Positions 22,027 to 33,800 of a DNA stretch of 64,000 bases are shown piece after piece (the stretch's first letter is position 1; every line of letters starts with the position of its first letter). The notes beneath the pieces are model-generated. The model was given only the letters and a program-made list of their open reading frames with translations. It did not search any database and was not told the DNA's origin. Origin of the DNA: Gnetum montanum. Lineage: Eukaryota; Streptophyta; Gnetopsida; Gnetales; Gnetaceae. The translations under genes were made by a program, and so were the position numbers. The stretch lies in contig MNCI01020297.1 of the NCBI GenBank assembly GCA_015680685.1, positions 473,182 to 537,181 of the forward strand, written 5' to 3'.

Positions 22027-22500
22027 GACACCCTTTGGTGATTTTTTGCACTTTGTACAGTGTAGATTGGTCCCCTGGACAATTCCTCAGCAGCCCTACA
22101 GAACACAAGGCCTCCAAGCGCCAACTAACTAGCTCATCTTATAGTAGTCTTGCATGCGTTCTGTACCCTATCTCACATGGTATAGAGCGGTCACTTCAAC
22201 AATCCCTCGGGGATCCTACCAGATGCAAAGCCTTCTTGACTGCTAGTTAGCTTGCCCATCTTACAGTAGTCTTGCATGCGTTCTATACCCCATCTTGTGT
22301 GGTACAGAGCGATCGCTTCGACGATCCCTCAGGGATCCTACGAGATGCAAAGCCCTCTTGGTCGCTAGCTAGCTTTCCCATCTTACAGTAGTCTTAAACG
22401 CATTCTACATCCTATCATGCACTAGTGTACACGTGACACCCATTTGTGATTGTTTACACCTTGTGTGGTGTAGGTTGGTCACCTTGACGGTTCCTCTGGA
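22027..22500 (+). repeat. 122-bp tandem repeat in the leader of E-D
   Basis: The phrase GTCTTGCATGCGTTCT recurs with CTTGCATGCG at 22149 and 22271 and CTTAAACGCA at 22393, an exact 122-bp period. An earlier decayed unit starts near 22030. Each unit includes AACAATCCCTCGGGGATCCT-like and GCTAGCTAGCTT-like parts. It is untranslated and just precedes gag. Confidence 0.88.
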
Positions 22501-22607
22501 ATTTGACAAAATGTAAAGCCTTCTTTTTTGCTGTTTTCTGGTTTCCTTGTTCATTTTCACTCTTTTGCATAACTTTTTCACTTTTTTGCATAACTACTTG
22601 CTTAACA

Positions 22608-25230
22608 ATGGCTTTTTCAATTACTTGTACTAATGCTTTCAACGTGGAAGTTCCCTTCAACATTGAAGCTCCCATCATAGTTCAAGGCACTACTGGTGTC
22701 GAACAACCACTGAATCTGACGCTAGAGGCATGTCGATCTTTCAGAATCCAAAACCGAGGACCAGAGAGATTGGTCCAGAAACACAAGCATTATAGTTTTC
22801 TCTATGCAAAGGTGCAGGCCAACCTACCCTTGCACGTACACGAAATCGAGGACAAGCATAGCTGCAAGTTTTCTTACTGTAACGGGAAGGAATTTGTTCC
22901 TATTCCCGGTGTTTCCTTATCTTTAACACAAGCGTATCAAAGGCTTCTAGACCAACTAATCCAGTTGGAAAGGCTTAGGGAGCAACAGGACACAACGTCC
23001 AACCAAGATGATGCTTTCTAGGATGGACAGAATGAACTCGATTCCCAGTCAGACAAGGGAGGTCCAACCGATCTTGCTCTTGTCCCTTCTACCCAGTCCT
23101 TCTGGGCCAAGCTATCATCTCTTACCGCTCCCTTTGTAATTACACCTATGCTTCTACAACCCGTGCTTACAGCTGCTATGGGTACCCACTCCAATTCTAC
23201 GATGTTTCAATGCCCGTTGTCACTTGATTCACCTATTCCATTTGCAGCTACCATCCCTTTGCAGGTTGTTCAGTAGCCCATTCCTGTGGTACATAACATG
23301 CCAGCCATGGCTACCCTACCACATGTTCATGCCATACTAACTTCACAAACATACATGACTTCTACCTCGATTCCTACATTCATGTCAGTTCCACCCACTG
23401 TGGTGGGTCCCATCCCATCCACATGGTGGGCCCCATTTGCTTCTCTACCTACCCTACAACCATCGCAAATGTCGCACTACATGCGCTCTCAAATATACCA
23501 AGCCTTGTAGTTAGCACAGCCTAACATGGGGCTATGGTCTACAATGCTGGTGACACAAGTAGTCTACCTAGTAGCCCAACCTGTGGTTGCTACCTTAACA
23601 ACACCACCTGCTGGGTGGTGAATAACACAAGCGGCACTGCTCATGGGGGTTGTCCCATCGGTACCGCCGATGGGTCATACTGCTGCCCCTACCATGCCAC
23701 AGGTGGGAGCTACCCCCATAGCTCCCCAGCCATCCACAATTCCGCTGGGTCTAGACCAAGCATTTTAGCTCATCTAGACCCTCACTGAGGAAATAAAATG
23801 CCTCAAAGCTATTGGGTCCGACACGGTACAAGTCATGGACTATTACTAGGATGACCCCGTCAGGCCTACAATCCCTGCTTTGATGTTACCCCTAGGGATG
23901 TCTCTCCTGCAGTTCACGAAGTATGATGGGGAGGGAGATCCCAACGTGCATCTCATTACCTTTAGGTCTAAATCTTTGCTATTGCAACAATGGCCGCACA
24001 TGATCATTTGCGTCTTCACCATGTCCTTAGCCAAGAAAGCCCTATATTGGTACCATGCATTGCCACGCTCATCAATTTCAACTTTGGAAGAGCTCTTGAT
24101 CCAGTTCGTGACACGGTTGAAGTACAACTTGAAGCTAGAAACCACACTGGATCAGTTGATGAGCGTAAAGCAAGATGCTCTAAAACCAGTCTAGAAGTTC
24201 ATTCAACATTGGAGTGCAACCCTTAACGAAATATGCAAGCCCATCACGAAGGGCCACTTGTTGGTCGTCTTTAAGGGTGCAGTGAATGACTTCATCAAGT
24301 CCAAACTGTACTACCTCACTCCTTGGACTCTTAATCAAGCTTTCACTCAGACTAAGAGCATACAGGACATGACCGAGGCAAGCAAAGGCTCAGCCTGCAT
24401 CGCTTACAAAAACACCTTCGCAATAAAGGACAAGGGTGAGGCCCCAAAAACCATAGTGGCCGCTGTGGCAACCAAGGCGAAGCCCAAACCTAGTAGTAGT
24501 GGTAGCAAGAATAGCAAGAAACTAGCCATACCTGTGGCTAACCCCGTGCCCAAATAGGGCCATGTGCCGCAACCTACTACACCTATGCCCAAGACATCTG
24601 CACAACCCAAACCTAACTTTGAGTGCAAAGACCACTCAAGGTACACCCTGCTGCCTCTAAAGCCTTTAGAGCTTCTGAAGGAACTGCTTGCAGTAGGATA
24701 CATCCAACATAAGTAAATGTTAGAAGAGGCAAATGTGAGACATCAATGCTACTACGAGCTCCTTAGGAATCCCTCTTTGGCCCTGCCCAATGAGCCTCCA
24801 GTTCCTAGGGGTTTCAGGCTAGATAAGTTTTGTGACTACCACCAATAGTGTGGTCACAACACGGATTATTGTCTAGCATTGTAGGATGACATCCAAATAT
24901 TAATCGACCAGGGAAAATTGGTGCTAGATGAAAGCAACCAAGTACACCTTGAAAACCAACCTATGTATGTCTACACGGATCCCCTCAACACCAATAATGT
25001 CGGTTACGTCATCAATGCTATCAGCATTGATAGTGATCCTAGGCCACCTTGGCAGTAATTCTTGGTCTATGTGCCTCAGCCTAGTGCACCAGCATCACTG
25101 ACGGTTTATCAAAGCTCGCAGCAACTGTTCATCCTGAAAGTCCCACCATGGGCATCCACCTTTGTGCCACCTGTTAGCGGAGCCATGCAGTCCCATCAGT
25201 TAATACCTCTAGCTCCATTCATCATCAACA
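22608..25230 (+). pseudogene. Gag of E-D
   Basis: The start MAFSITCTNAF at 22608 is preferred over the ATG at 22503, whose extra 35 residues are low-complexity leader. N-terminal region to 23021: CKFSYCNGKEFVPIPG. A P/T/M-rich linker spans 23022-23780. The gag core is about 23850-24380 (KYDGEGDPNVHLITF, ALYWYHALP, NDFIKSKLYYLTPW). A K/S/P-rich part follows, then a knuckle-like motif FCDYHQ-CGHNTDYC near 24830-24880 typical of Tat gag. In-frame TAG codons at expected Q are frequent but frameshifts few. Compared with E-C the part after about 25230, including protease, is gone. Confidence 0.85.
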
Positions 25231-25677
25231 TGTAATCCTTCTAGCATGTTATGCAATGGCCCGAAATAGCCTAAAACTAGAAATGGCCTGAAATGGCCTA
25301 AAACTAGCATATGAAAGCATGAAAACTTTACATGATACACAAGTTAACACAATTGATTTCTTTTTTGAGGTCTTTAATTTTATTTAAAACTTTTGCCTGT
25401 TGGAAACGTTTGTGAAAATTTTACAAAAATTTCAAAATTTCAAAACTTCAAAAATTTCAAAAAGAAAATCCCATGCTGTCATGGGTTGTCTCTATTTGCA
25501 TCGTCCTTGCTACTTGCCTCTGCTTCATCTACTTTTGATCATCCTCCCCTATGTTTCCTTCTACCGGTTCTTCGTTCCCTCCCTCTACAGGCCTTGCACC
25601 CTCATTTGGAGCCTACATCATAGGAATGAAATAGTCAGTTAGGGCAACAAACACAAACTATAACATAGCATGAGCAT
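25231..25677 (+). other. Junction between gag and antisense gene in E-D
   Basis: Two copies of a TAAAACTAG word with AATGGCCTGAAATGGCC lie at 25270-25310, related to the 29-30-bp arrays. AT-rich filler follows to the 3' end of the antisense gene. The protease found at this place in E-B and E-C is absent. Confidence 0.55.
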
Positions 25678-27840
25678 CTACACAGTAAAGCGACTAATTT
25701 GAGAGGGGCCTGCATCAGTCTCAAAGGTTATCCAGTCTAGAACGAGCTTGAGGCAATGCTAGACCTCCTCTATCATGATGTTCATCCAACACTTGTTGCT
25801 AGGTTCAGCATTCATAGCAGTGGCTCTCTCCCTTTCCATGGTCGTCCATCTTAGAGGTCCCAGGGAAAGGGAGGTGGTTGCGGTCTCTCCTGTAGGAAGG
25901 TCCACTTTTAAGTCAGGAGATTCTGTAATCTCTACCTACTCTTTGAACTTAGCATAAGCCTCAGAAGCATCGATGACATTCACAAATGCTTCATACATGA
26001 ATGCCTCCATAGTAGCGCCTGTGTATAGTTTTTGATGGGTGTCATTCTCCAACTTGTACACATGTTTGTGGTTTCTCTGGTTTCATCCCCATTCGAAAAA
26101 TGTGGCACTGATATCTTTCATGTCTTGACACTTCTGGGCTAGCAAGTCCATCTACATTTTTTGTTTGATTATCTCGCGAGTGGATTCAACGTTCTGACGC
26201 ACGAGAGTCCAAAATCTAGCGTAGTCATCTACAACCTTGCGCTAGTCCTTAGCATCATGGTTACGAGTTATAAGGAACTCATTCCTTGACCTGAGATCCT
26301 CTACCTCAGCTACCAGGTCAACCTCTCTTTGCTCAGCCCTTTGGACCCATTTTCACAGGTCCTCGTTGACATGCTTATACTCCCATAGAAAGTGTGCTGA
26401 ATGCAAGATGCACTTGTAAGCCTCATCGAACGTGCGATGAGGTACTTTGGTCATTTTAGGTGAGAGTGTAGGCATAGCAACAACTTTCATAGGTCGTGGT
26501 AGGTCCCATTTGAGCCGAGAGGCTACCTCGACATGAAGATCATAGCAATCACATTATCATAGAAAAATTAACAGACTCAAAAATTTTTAGCGTAACAACA
26601 TAGGAGCATTTAATACTACTACTTACCCATGATAGGGTCCTCTTGCTGAAGGCGTTTGATCATGTCCTTGACAAGTCCCTGCACGAACGCAAACTTGTCA
26701 GGGATCTTAGCCCATGACTCTACATGGATTAGAGGGGGTCCTACGACATTAGCAGTAGCACCTGTTACATGACTAAGCATATCAGAAATGGCCAAAATGA
26801 ACTACAATAAGGAAGATGTATCGCCGAACTCACCAGCATCCAACTACAATCTTTCTTCTTGCTGATGCAAGATGATGGTGGTAGCCTTGGTGGAGGGCCC
26901 TGCCAAGTCCATACGAGCTCCTTCCTCATGTGGTGGTGCCTTTCCTTTCAGGATACCAACATATTTTTTATTCAAGGGAGGTGCCTCTTCATTGATAGGA
27001 GGCTCCCTAATGACAAGAGCCCCTGCCCTAGAAACAGGAGCTCCCTTATTTTTGACCAGGGCCCTTTCCTCTGAAACTGGGGCCTTCGTATCATCATTCA
27101 TCACGCACATCTTAAGGGTCGACACTTCTTCATCTCCTTCTTCTTCTTATTCTTCTTCTTCTTCTTCCTCTGCTAGCAAAGAAGCATGTTTGCATTGGTC
27201 CAAAACAAATTAGCTCAAAGCAGATGCTACGCTACGCTACACCACCTAGTGCAGCATAGCATAGCAAACAATAACAAAGTAAGTATTACACGAAATTGTT
27301 TACCAATGGGGGGTTGCATCCTCTGTAGCTTAAGCTATAGTCTTTGTCCCTCCTCTTCCTCCACGCAAAGCGTTTCCCTAGCTGGGGAAGGTCTCTTCCT
27401 TTGCAACTCCTTGGGAACAGTCTCGGCTATGAGACATTCCCCCCGTGTCACGCTACTAGCTATAGTAGGGGACGTCTCTCCCACACTGTCCTGGCCACGA
27501 ACGCTGAGAGCCACCCGATCCTTGATCATTACAAACAATGACTCCTCGATTATTTTCAAGGGATCTTGGGCTCATGTGGTTTGGAGGATCTATTGAATCC
27601 ATAGCTTGGAAATCTAGTTGTGATCTCGCATGGTCCAAACTCCATCCTCTTAAACCACCAGAAACTCCGTGAAGCGCTTCAGACAGCCTATGTAGAAGGC
27701 ATAGTGTATGTTGGAGCCAGACTTCATTTTTTCATGGAGTCCCAAAATCTCAGCCTGCATAACCTCCTGCATTATCCAGGCCTAATTGTAACGGGTCCCT
27801 TCTTCCATAACCTCTCACATTATGCAGGCTTGCTCAAGCC

Positions 27841-28355
27841 CTAGGACCTTTCCTTGGGTAAGTAGTTGGGGGAATGCACGGGCACGGAAGACCAGGTAAA
27901 TCTCCATGGTGGGGTTTTCCTTAAGCTTATCCATGGGGAGCCCTTTTGCTCCTTAATGAGCCCCAGCCACTCCTCAATATCCTTCTTCTGAAGGGTCAAC
28001 TCCTTCTTGCACTTCAACCCTATGGGGATGCTGTTGGTAGGAACATCGAATAGGTCAGTAAAAAGCTGGTCATTAATTTCAATGACCACCCACACACCCC
28101 ATACGTGTGTGCAAGAATGGCCCACCCTCTCAGAGAAGGAGTTGACCAGGGAAAGCATCTCGGCAGTAAGAACGCTCGGATTCGGGGCCACGAACAGATC
28201 CATAAGCCCCGTATTTTGGATATTCTTGACCAAGGAGTCTGAGGCCCCCTGGTCTAACCAATGTTGGATCACTTCTACTTCTCCATATTTGAAGTAGTTG
28301 TTTGCCCCCTACATCTCGGTGGTTACCATCGTCACCTCCTGGGGCCTCTTCGTCC
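27841..28355 (-). other. Plant-mobile-domain-like exon of the E-D antisense gene
   Basis: The open frame reads IQHWLDQGASDSLVKNIQNT, then LMDLFVAPNPSVLTAEMLSL, then a segment with GVWVVIEINDQLFTDLFDVP. The pattern of a conserved GL-D start, an aromatic/helical core and h-h-x-x-hF-VP resembles plant mobile-domain and putative transposon proteins. E-B has the colinear relative at 6690-7040. Family assignment is by eye only. Confidence 0.5.
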
Positions 28356-28633
28356 CTACAACAATTTTTACAAAACACGCTTAGCATAATGACACAAAAA
28401 ATACAAGGATTGCAAGAGCACTTGAGCATGTGACACCTACTGTTTGATCCACTGGGCTTATATGGTAATGGGAACAATGGGAGTTCAACCATAGCTTCTT
28501 CAACTATGACCAGCTTGAAGGGTTCTACCCACTTCATATCTAGCCAACCCTTCTCCTTACACTGATTGTAGGGAACATGAAACGTGCTTAGGTAGGTATG
28601 GTATTCTCCCCCACATTGATCGATCACACCCGC

Positions 28634-28634
28634 N
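28634..28634. other. Single N, probable contig join
   Basis: One N inside exon 3 of the E-D antisense gene. The reading frame changes by one across it, as expected if it stands for a gap of unknown size. Confidence 0.6.
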
Positions 28635-28975
28635 TAGGTTCTTAGCAGAAGAGAACTCCTGTAGGGCTAGCTGTGCTGTAGCTAGCAGACTCGATCAATT
28701 GTAAACCCCATCATCATTGATAAAGAACCTGGTGACAAACACATACTATTAGCATTTGGCCAATATGGCCAACGTTGCACAACATAGTGGAACAAGGCTG
28801 CAAAACCCACTTGCTAGCACAATAGACTGTCCCCTATGGGTTCTAAAAGCACATCGCCATGTAACATGCGAGGAACAATGTTTTGTAATGATGGTAGCAG
28901 CTGTATTTAGGCCTGTCCTAGATCTAGGCTAAATGCCTTAACCCTATTGAGTGTTGGCTGGATCCCTCTCCCTAC

Positions 28976-29260
28976 CTGCTCATGATTGCCCCATCGGTAA
29001 AAAACCTCAGAATGCCCTGATTTTCCCCAGGAAACATGTCTTCTATTATGCCAGATGCCTCCTCCTCCTCTAGGGAAGACCAAACGATCACACTAAAGTG
29101 GTCGAGAAGGAATTGCAAGAAGTCCTGTGCCCCTTCTCTAAACTAGACCCTTTGCTCTCCAATACGTATTTGGGGAGGAGGGGCATTGGTCACAGTTCTG
29201 CTCACATGGCATAGGACCCCTCTAATTTCCAAAATGATCAGCCTGGGCCTTGGCCCTGCC
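28976..29260 (-). other. FCP1/NIF-like exon of the E-D antisense gene
   Basis: 285 bp between the acceptor CATGTAG and the donor AGCAGGTAGGG. The strand RLIILEIRGVL occupies the place of the hDhDGTL motif; first Asp is Glu, second is Arg. FLQFLLDHFSVIVWSS matches the plant FCP1/NIF pattern EFLxFxFxxFxVxVWSS. One TAG stands at an expected Q before the REG motif. FCP1/NIF enzymes dephosphorylate Ser/Thr, classically the RNA polymerase II CTD; without the two Asp this copy should be inactive. Confidence 0.68.
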
Positions 29261-29892
29261 CTACATGACACAATCAACGAATGTTAGCATCATACTTAAA
29301 GGCAATATAGGCACAAGGTAGCAATGTCTAGCAGTCCATGTATATAGCATAGCATAACCCTCCACCCGTACATAGCGTAGCAATGGCATGAAAGCTTAGC
29401 ATAGCAAGAACATGCGAATGAGCCTAGTGTAGCAACAAAAAAATTGACAACATGCTCTAATAAAACACATGTTGCGTTGCTGCATCACACATGGCCTAGC
29501 CCTCCCAAGGGTTTTACATTACAACATGCTAGGGTCAAGCAACTTAAACAACCCCAGCCCCCACGGTTGTGACAACCATGACGGTGCCAGTTTTAGTGAC
29601 CTTGCATGCAACCACAACGTAACATTTATGCATCTACCACGACCGAAATGGTGATAGTGGCAATGCAAAGGCTAAAATGACACGACCATAGAAAACAAAG
29701 GTAGCTAAGAATGGACGCAAAACAAGAGCAGAGAACAATAGAAAGCACAAAACAAAAAAGTGAAGGAGACATAGTAACCTACTAAGTCAATGGTGTGCTC
29801 TACTGCACCACAACGCACGCTTGTGGTGCACACCCTAGGGTCTTCTTCACCTCCTCAACCCTTGCAAGCGTGAGATGAGTCTTAGGAGCCAT

Positions 29893-30825
29893 TGTCCTAC
29901 TTGAAGATTTACACCTTTCGTTGTAAAAACTTGCCTTACTAGTCGATTAACACAATTGCTTCGTGCTCCAAAATCGCCTTATGCTCTAATGTGGGTTTTG
30001 TGCTCTTATGATGAAAATGGCAAAATCGCCAGGGTTTAACCCCTATTTGTGGTTGTAATGACAAGATGGGGAAACTTGTCTCTCTCTCTCTCCAATTAAT
30101 GCAGAGCGTGCCATATAGCGTAGCATGCTTTCCATGACATCATAGCACTATTAGCATTATAGCCTTGACACACTTCAAGCCAGCTACTTGCCTTCCCAAA
30201 AATAAAAAAATATATTTCTTTTTGATTAAGGTTCCAAAAAGACCTTAAACTAGTAATCCTGGCAATCGCAATACGACTGGTCTGAAAACACCTCAAACTA
30301 AGCAACCCTAGCATAGTTGCACCCCTAGCAGTCCACAATGACATTAAACTAACAACACCACATGCTTATATCAATGGTTTTCGCATCTTCTTCCACATGG
30401 GTAGTGTTGCAATTTCTAGTAGTTTCGTGTTTTCATGTTAGTAGTTCGTACTTTTGCATTGACGGTTTGGCACTTCTCATACTCATAATTTTCCATTTCG
30501 CATATTATTATTATTATTATTATTATTATTTCATGTTACAATTTGGTAGTCCGAAATGACATTAAACTAGCATTTTGGGCATTTGCATATCGACAGTCAC
30601 ACAACTTCACACTTTACATCGGCAGTTTTACACCTTTAGCAATTCTACGCTCTTGTGCCTTGGTGGTCTTCCATGACCTTAAACTGGAAAATTTGCAATC
30701 TTTACATCATCACACTTCGCAAGTTGCATCCCCTTGTTGCTTTGCAAATTTTTGTTATACACAATCTCTACCGATAGATGCCTCTTAACTAGGCTTTCAT
30801 CTTATGATGGTAGGTCAAGTAAGAG
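29893..30825 (+). repeat. Spacer with degenerate tandem repeats between antisense gene and pol
   Basis: Dispersed units with GACNTTAAACTA occur at about 30240, 30285, 30340, 30557 and 30670, relatives of the 29-30-bp arrays. A TTA microsatellite (TATTATTATT) is at 30505-30530. A CT microsatellite is at 30079-30093. No coding seen. It should include the promoter of the antisense gene, but no clear element was recognised. Confidence 0.6.
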
Positions 30826-33800
30826 ATGGGAATCCATCGTGACCTTTCCACACCTTTAACGTTAGCAGGGCCACAGGGCAAGCTCGCGAGACAGTTGAAC
30901 CCTAACATGATCAACTGGGGGTTGATCACAACTAGCACTATAGTAGCCTTAGAAGCATCCCCAAATTGGCTAAAGCATCTAGTCCAAGCCCTAGACTTAG
31001 AGGCCGAGGATGTAACCAAAGACCCTCTCATCGAGACGCCTATGACCACGTCAAAGGGGAAGGTAAAAACGCTAAGACTCAGCATCCTCTTAGACACACA
31101 AACAAATAAAAGTGTAGCTAAGATTCTACAAGACAACATCGATGTCTTTGCATGATTGGACAGTGACATGCCAGGTCTGGATCCATAGCTGATTCAACAC
31201 AACATCATCCTAGACCCACACATGAAGGCAGTCAAGTAGAAGGCTCACAAAGTTAAGTCAGAAATCACACTAGCCGTGAGGGATGAAATCACCAAGCTAT
31301 ATCAAGCAGGTTCCATCTGCACAGTTGACTATTCAAAGTGGCTGTCCAACATTGTTGTGGTTTCAAAGAAAATGGGAGGAATACGAATCTATATAGACTT
31401 CTAGGACTTGAACAAGGCAACGATTAAGGACAACTTCCCACTTCCAAGCATTGATCAGCTCATCGACACCACAGCTGACCATGCTCTACTATCCTTCATG
31501 GATGGTTTCTTTGGATACAACCAAATCCACATTAACCCAGAGAACTAGCTATCAACAACCTTCATGACCCCATGGGGGACTTTTTTCTATACCATGATGC
31601 CCTTCGGGCTCAAGAATGCTAGAGCAACTGACCAGTGAGCCATGACTTACATTTTCAGTGACTACATCCTAGAAACATTAAATGACTACATGAATGATAT
31701 AGCAGTCAAGTTAAAGAAGGCAGCTGATCACCCACATGATCTAGGGGTAGTCCTCAAATGCTTCCAAATGCATGACTTATGCCTCAATCCTAAGAAGTAC
31801 ATCTTCAAGGTGAAACTGGATGCATGTTAGGGTTCATAGTATCGGAGGCTGGAATACGAGTGGACCTTGACAAAGTCAAGGCCATCATAAACCTAGTGCC
31901 TACCACAAACCTTAAGGAGTTACGTGGTTTGCAAGGTAGAGTGCAATTTATTCGAAGGTTTATAGCAAGGTTGACTGACAAGTTACACCCCATGCAACAT
32001 CTTTTGAAGAAGGGGGTTAACTTCAAATGGAGAACCTAGTGTCAAAAAGCCTTTGACGACCTGAAGAAGGAACTCTCACACCTCTCGACTATGCATCCAC
32101 CAAAAAGGAATAAACCCTTCTTTATCTACCTCGCCACCTCTAACACATCTATCGCAACACTACTATGTCAGAAATGAGATGATTGTTCTAAGATACCAGT
32201 GTATTATCTAAGTCATGCGCTAATAGCGCACAAGGCAAAATACAATGAAGTGGAGAGGAATTTCCTGGCCTTAGTGTTCGCACTAAAAAGTGGTAGCGTT
32301 ACCTATTTTTCAGTACAACCAACATCATTTGCAAAAGCAATATACTCCGAGCTATCACTAACAACTTATACGAAAGTAGCAAGATAGCCTAATGGAAGGC
32401 AATAACAGCGGAGTTTTATTTACACTATGTACGTCAATCGTCGACAAAGGGTCAAGCCATAACGACCCAACTCATAGCCTCGCCAATCAATGACCAGAAA
32501 ACCATAGACCTCGAATTCCCAGATGAATACGTTAGCAATGTCAACATCATACCATCGCATTTCGAAGCCATCTTACATTTCGACGGTGCCTCAACCACGC
32601 AAGGAGGTAGCACCGCTACCATAATCACATTCCCATCTGGGGAAATGCATCCATCCACTTATTGATTTACGTTCCCTTGCACCAACAATGAGGTAAAATA
32701 CGAGGGGCTACTCAGAGGCCTCTTAACTACCTAAGCACTGCGCATACAACACCTGGCAATATGGGGAGGTTCACAACTAGTCGTGAATCAAATCACTGAG
32801 GTCTACGCCTGTAAAGCTATGCACCTACAACCCTAATGCAATCTAGCAAAAATCTTGCTTAAGCAATTTGCAACCACAAATGTGCAACACATGCCACACA
32901 ACATGAACACCATGGCAGATGCCTTAGCTACCCTTGCGTTAAACATTCCATCACATTCCTTGGCAAACCTACCAACCACGATTTCTAGAATGCGTAGAGC
33001 CTATCACTCAGGTGAAACACGTGGCCTCTGTTAGTGCTGTGGATACCTAGGAGTGGTATGCCGACATTAAAACTTATCTACAACATGGTGAACCCCTAGG
33101 TGGATTGACATCTGCCTAGAGAGATGAAATCCGTAAGTGTGCCTGGTAATACGTGCTCATGGGAAATGACGTCCTATGATGATGCTCCTACAATGGGATA
33201 TTGCTAGCATGCGTGGGTGGCGAGCAAGTGCAGAAGATAGTTAATGAAGTACATGAGGGGCTATGTGGTGGACACATAGCACCCAGGGCTATGGCTGCCA
33301 AAATCAGATGCCTAGGGTACTATTGGCTCCACATGAAACATGGTTGCCTATCGAAAGTCAAGACATGTGACGTGCTAGAGATATGCAAATCTCATACACG
33401 TCTCGCCTACAGACCTACATCCAATGCAAATCACGTGGCCCTTCCAACAATGGGGATTAGACCTCATAGGGCCTATCACACAAATTATCACTGCCACTGA
33501 GTATTTTACCAAGTGGGTGGAAGCTATTCCCCTGAGGAAGATGACATCTTAGCATCCTCGACAACATCATAACAAGGTTTGGGCTTCTAATGACTATTGT
33601 GACCAACAATGGCCCATAGTTCAGTAGTACAGAAACCTGAACCTTCTGTAGCAATCTAGGCATCAAATAATCATTTTCTTCCCCTTATTATCTGTAGGTG
33701 AATTGGTAGGCGGAGGCTACAAGTAAGTCCATCATCAACTTGCTAAACCGGATTCATAACAATAGTAAGAGGCTGTGGCATAAGCAAATCCTCTATGTCC

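Larger units (their letters stand above)
25678..29892 (-). pseudogene. Antisense multi-exon gene of E-D (FCP1-like, PMD-like, coiled coil)
   Basis: Exon 1 is 29892-29804 (MAPKTHLTLARVEEVKK). Exon 2 is 29260-28976, FCP1/NIF-like (PRLIILEIRGVLCHVS; FLQFLLDHFSVIVWSS). Exon 3 is 28728-28441 (helical; YHTYLSTFHVPYNQCKEKGW). Exon 4 starts at 28355 and runs to about 27600, resembling plant mobile-domain proteins (LMDLFVAPNPSVLTAEML; SERVGHSCTHVWGV; CLKRFTEFLVV). A proline- and charge-rich exon is at 27125-26830. Further exons encode a helical, coiled-coil C-terminus ending at the TAG at 25680-25678. Exon 1 joined to exon 2 keeps the frame (phase 2), as in the E-B copy. A few stops and the N at 28634 break the frame. 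It lies between gag and reverse transcriptase on the opposite strand. Function unknown. Confidence 0.75.

Noticed and set aside
27186-27596. 136-residue plus frame
   Set aside because: Lies opposite the antisense gene of E-D; contains the hairpin words and no domain.
25678-29892. Antisense block as a separate DNA transposon inserted in E-D
   Set aside because: No terminal inverted repeats or target-site duplication seen, and E-B has the block in the equivalent place and sense, so it belongs to the element family.
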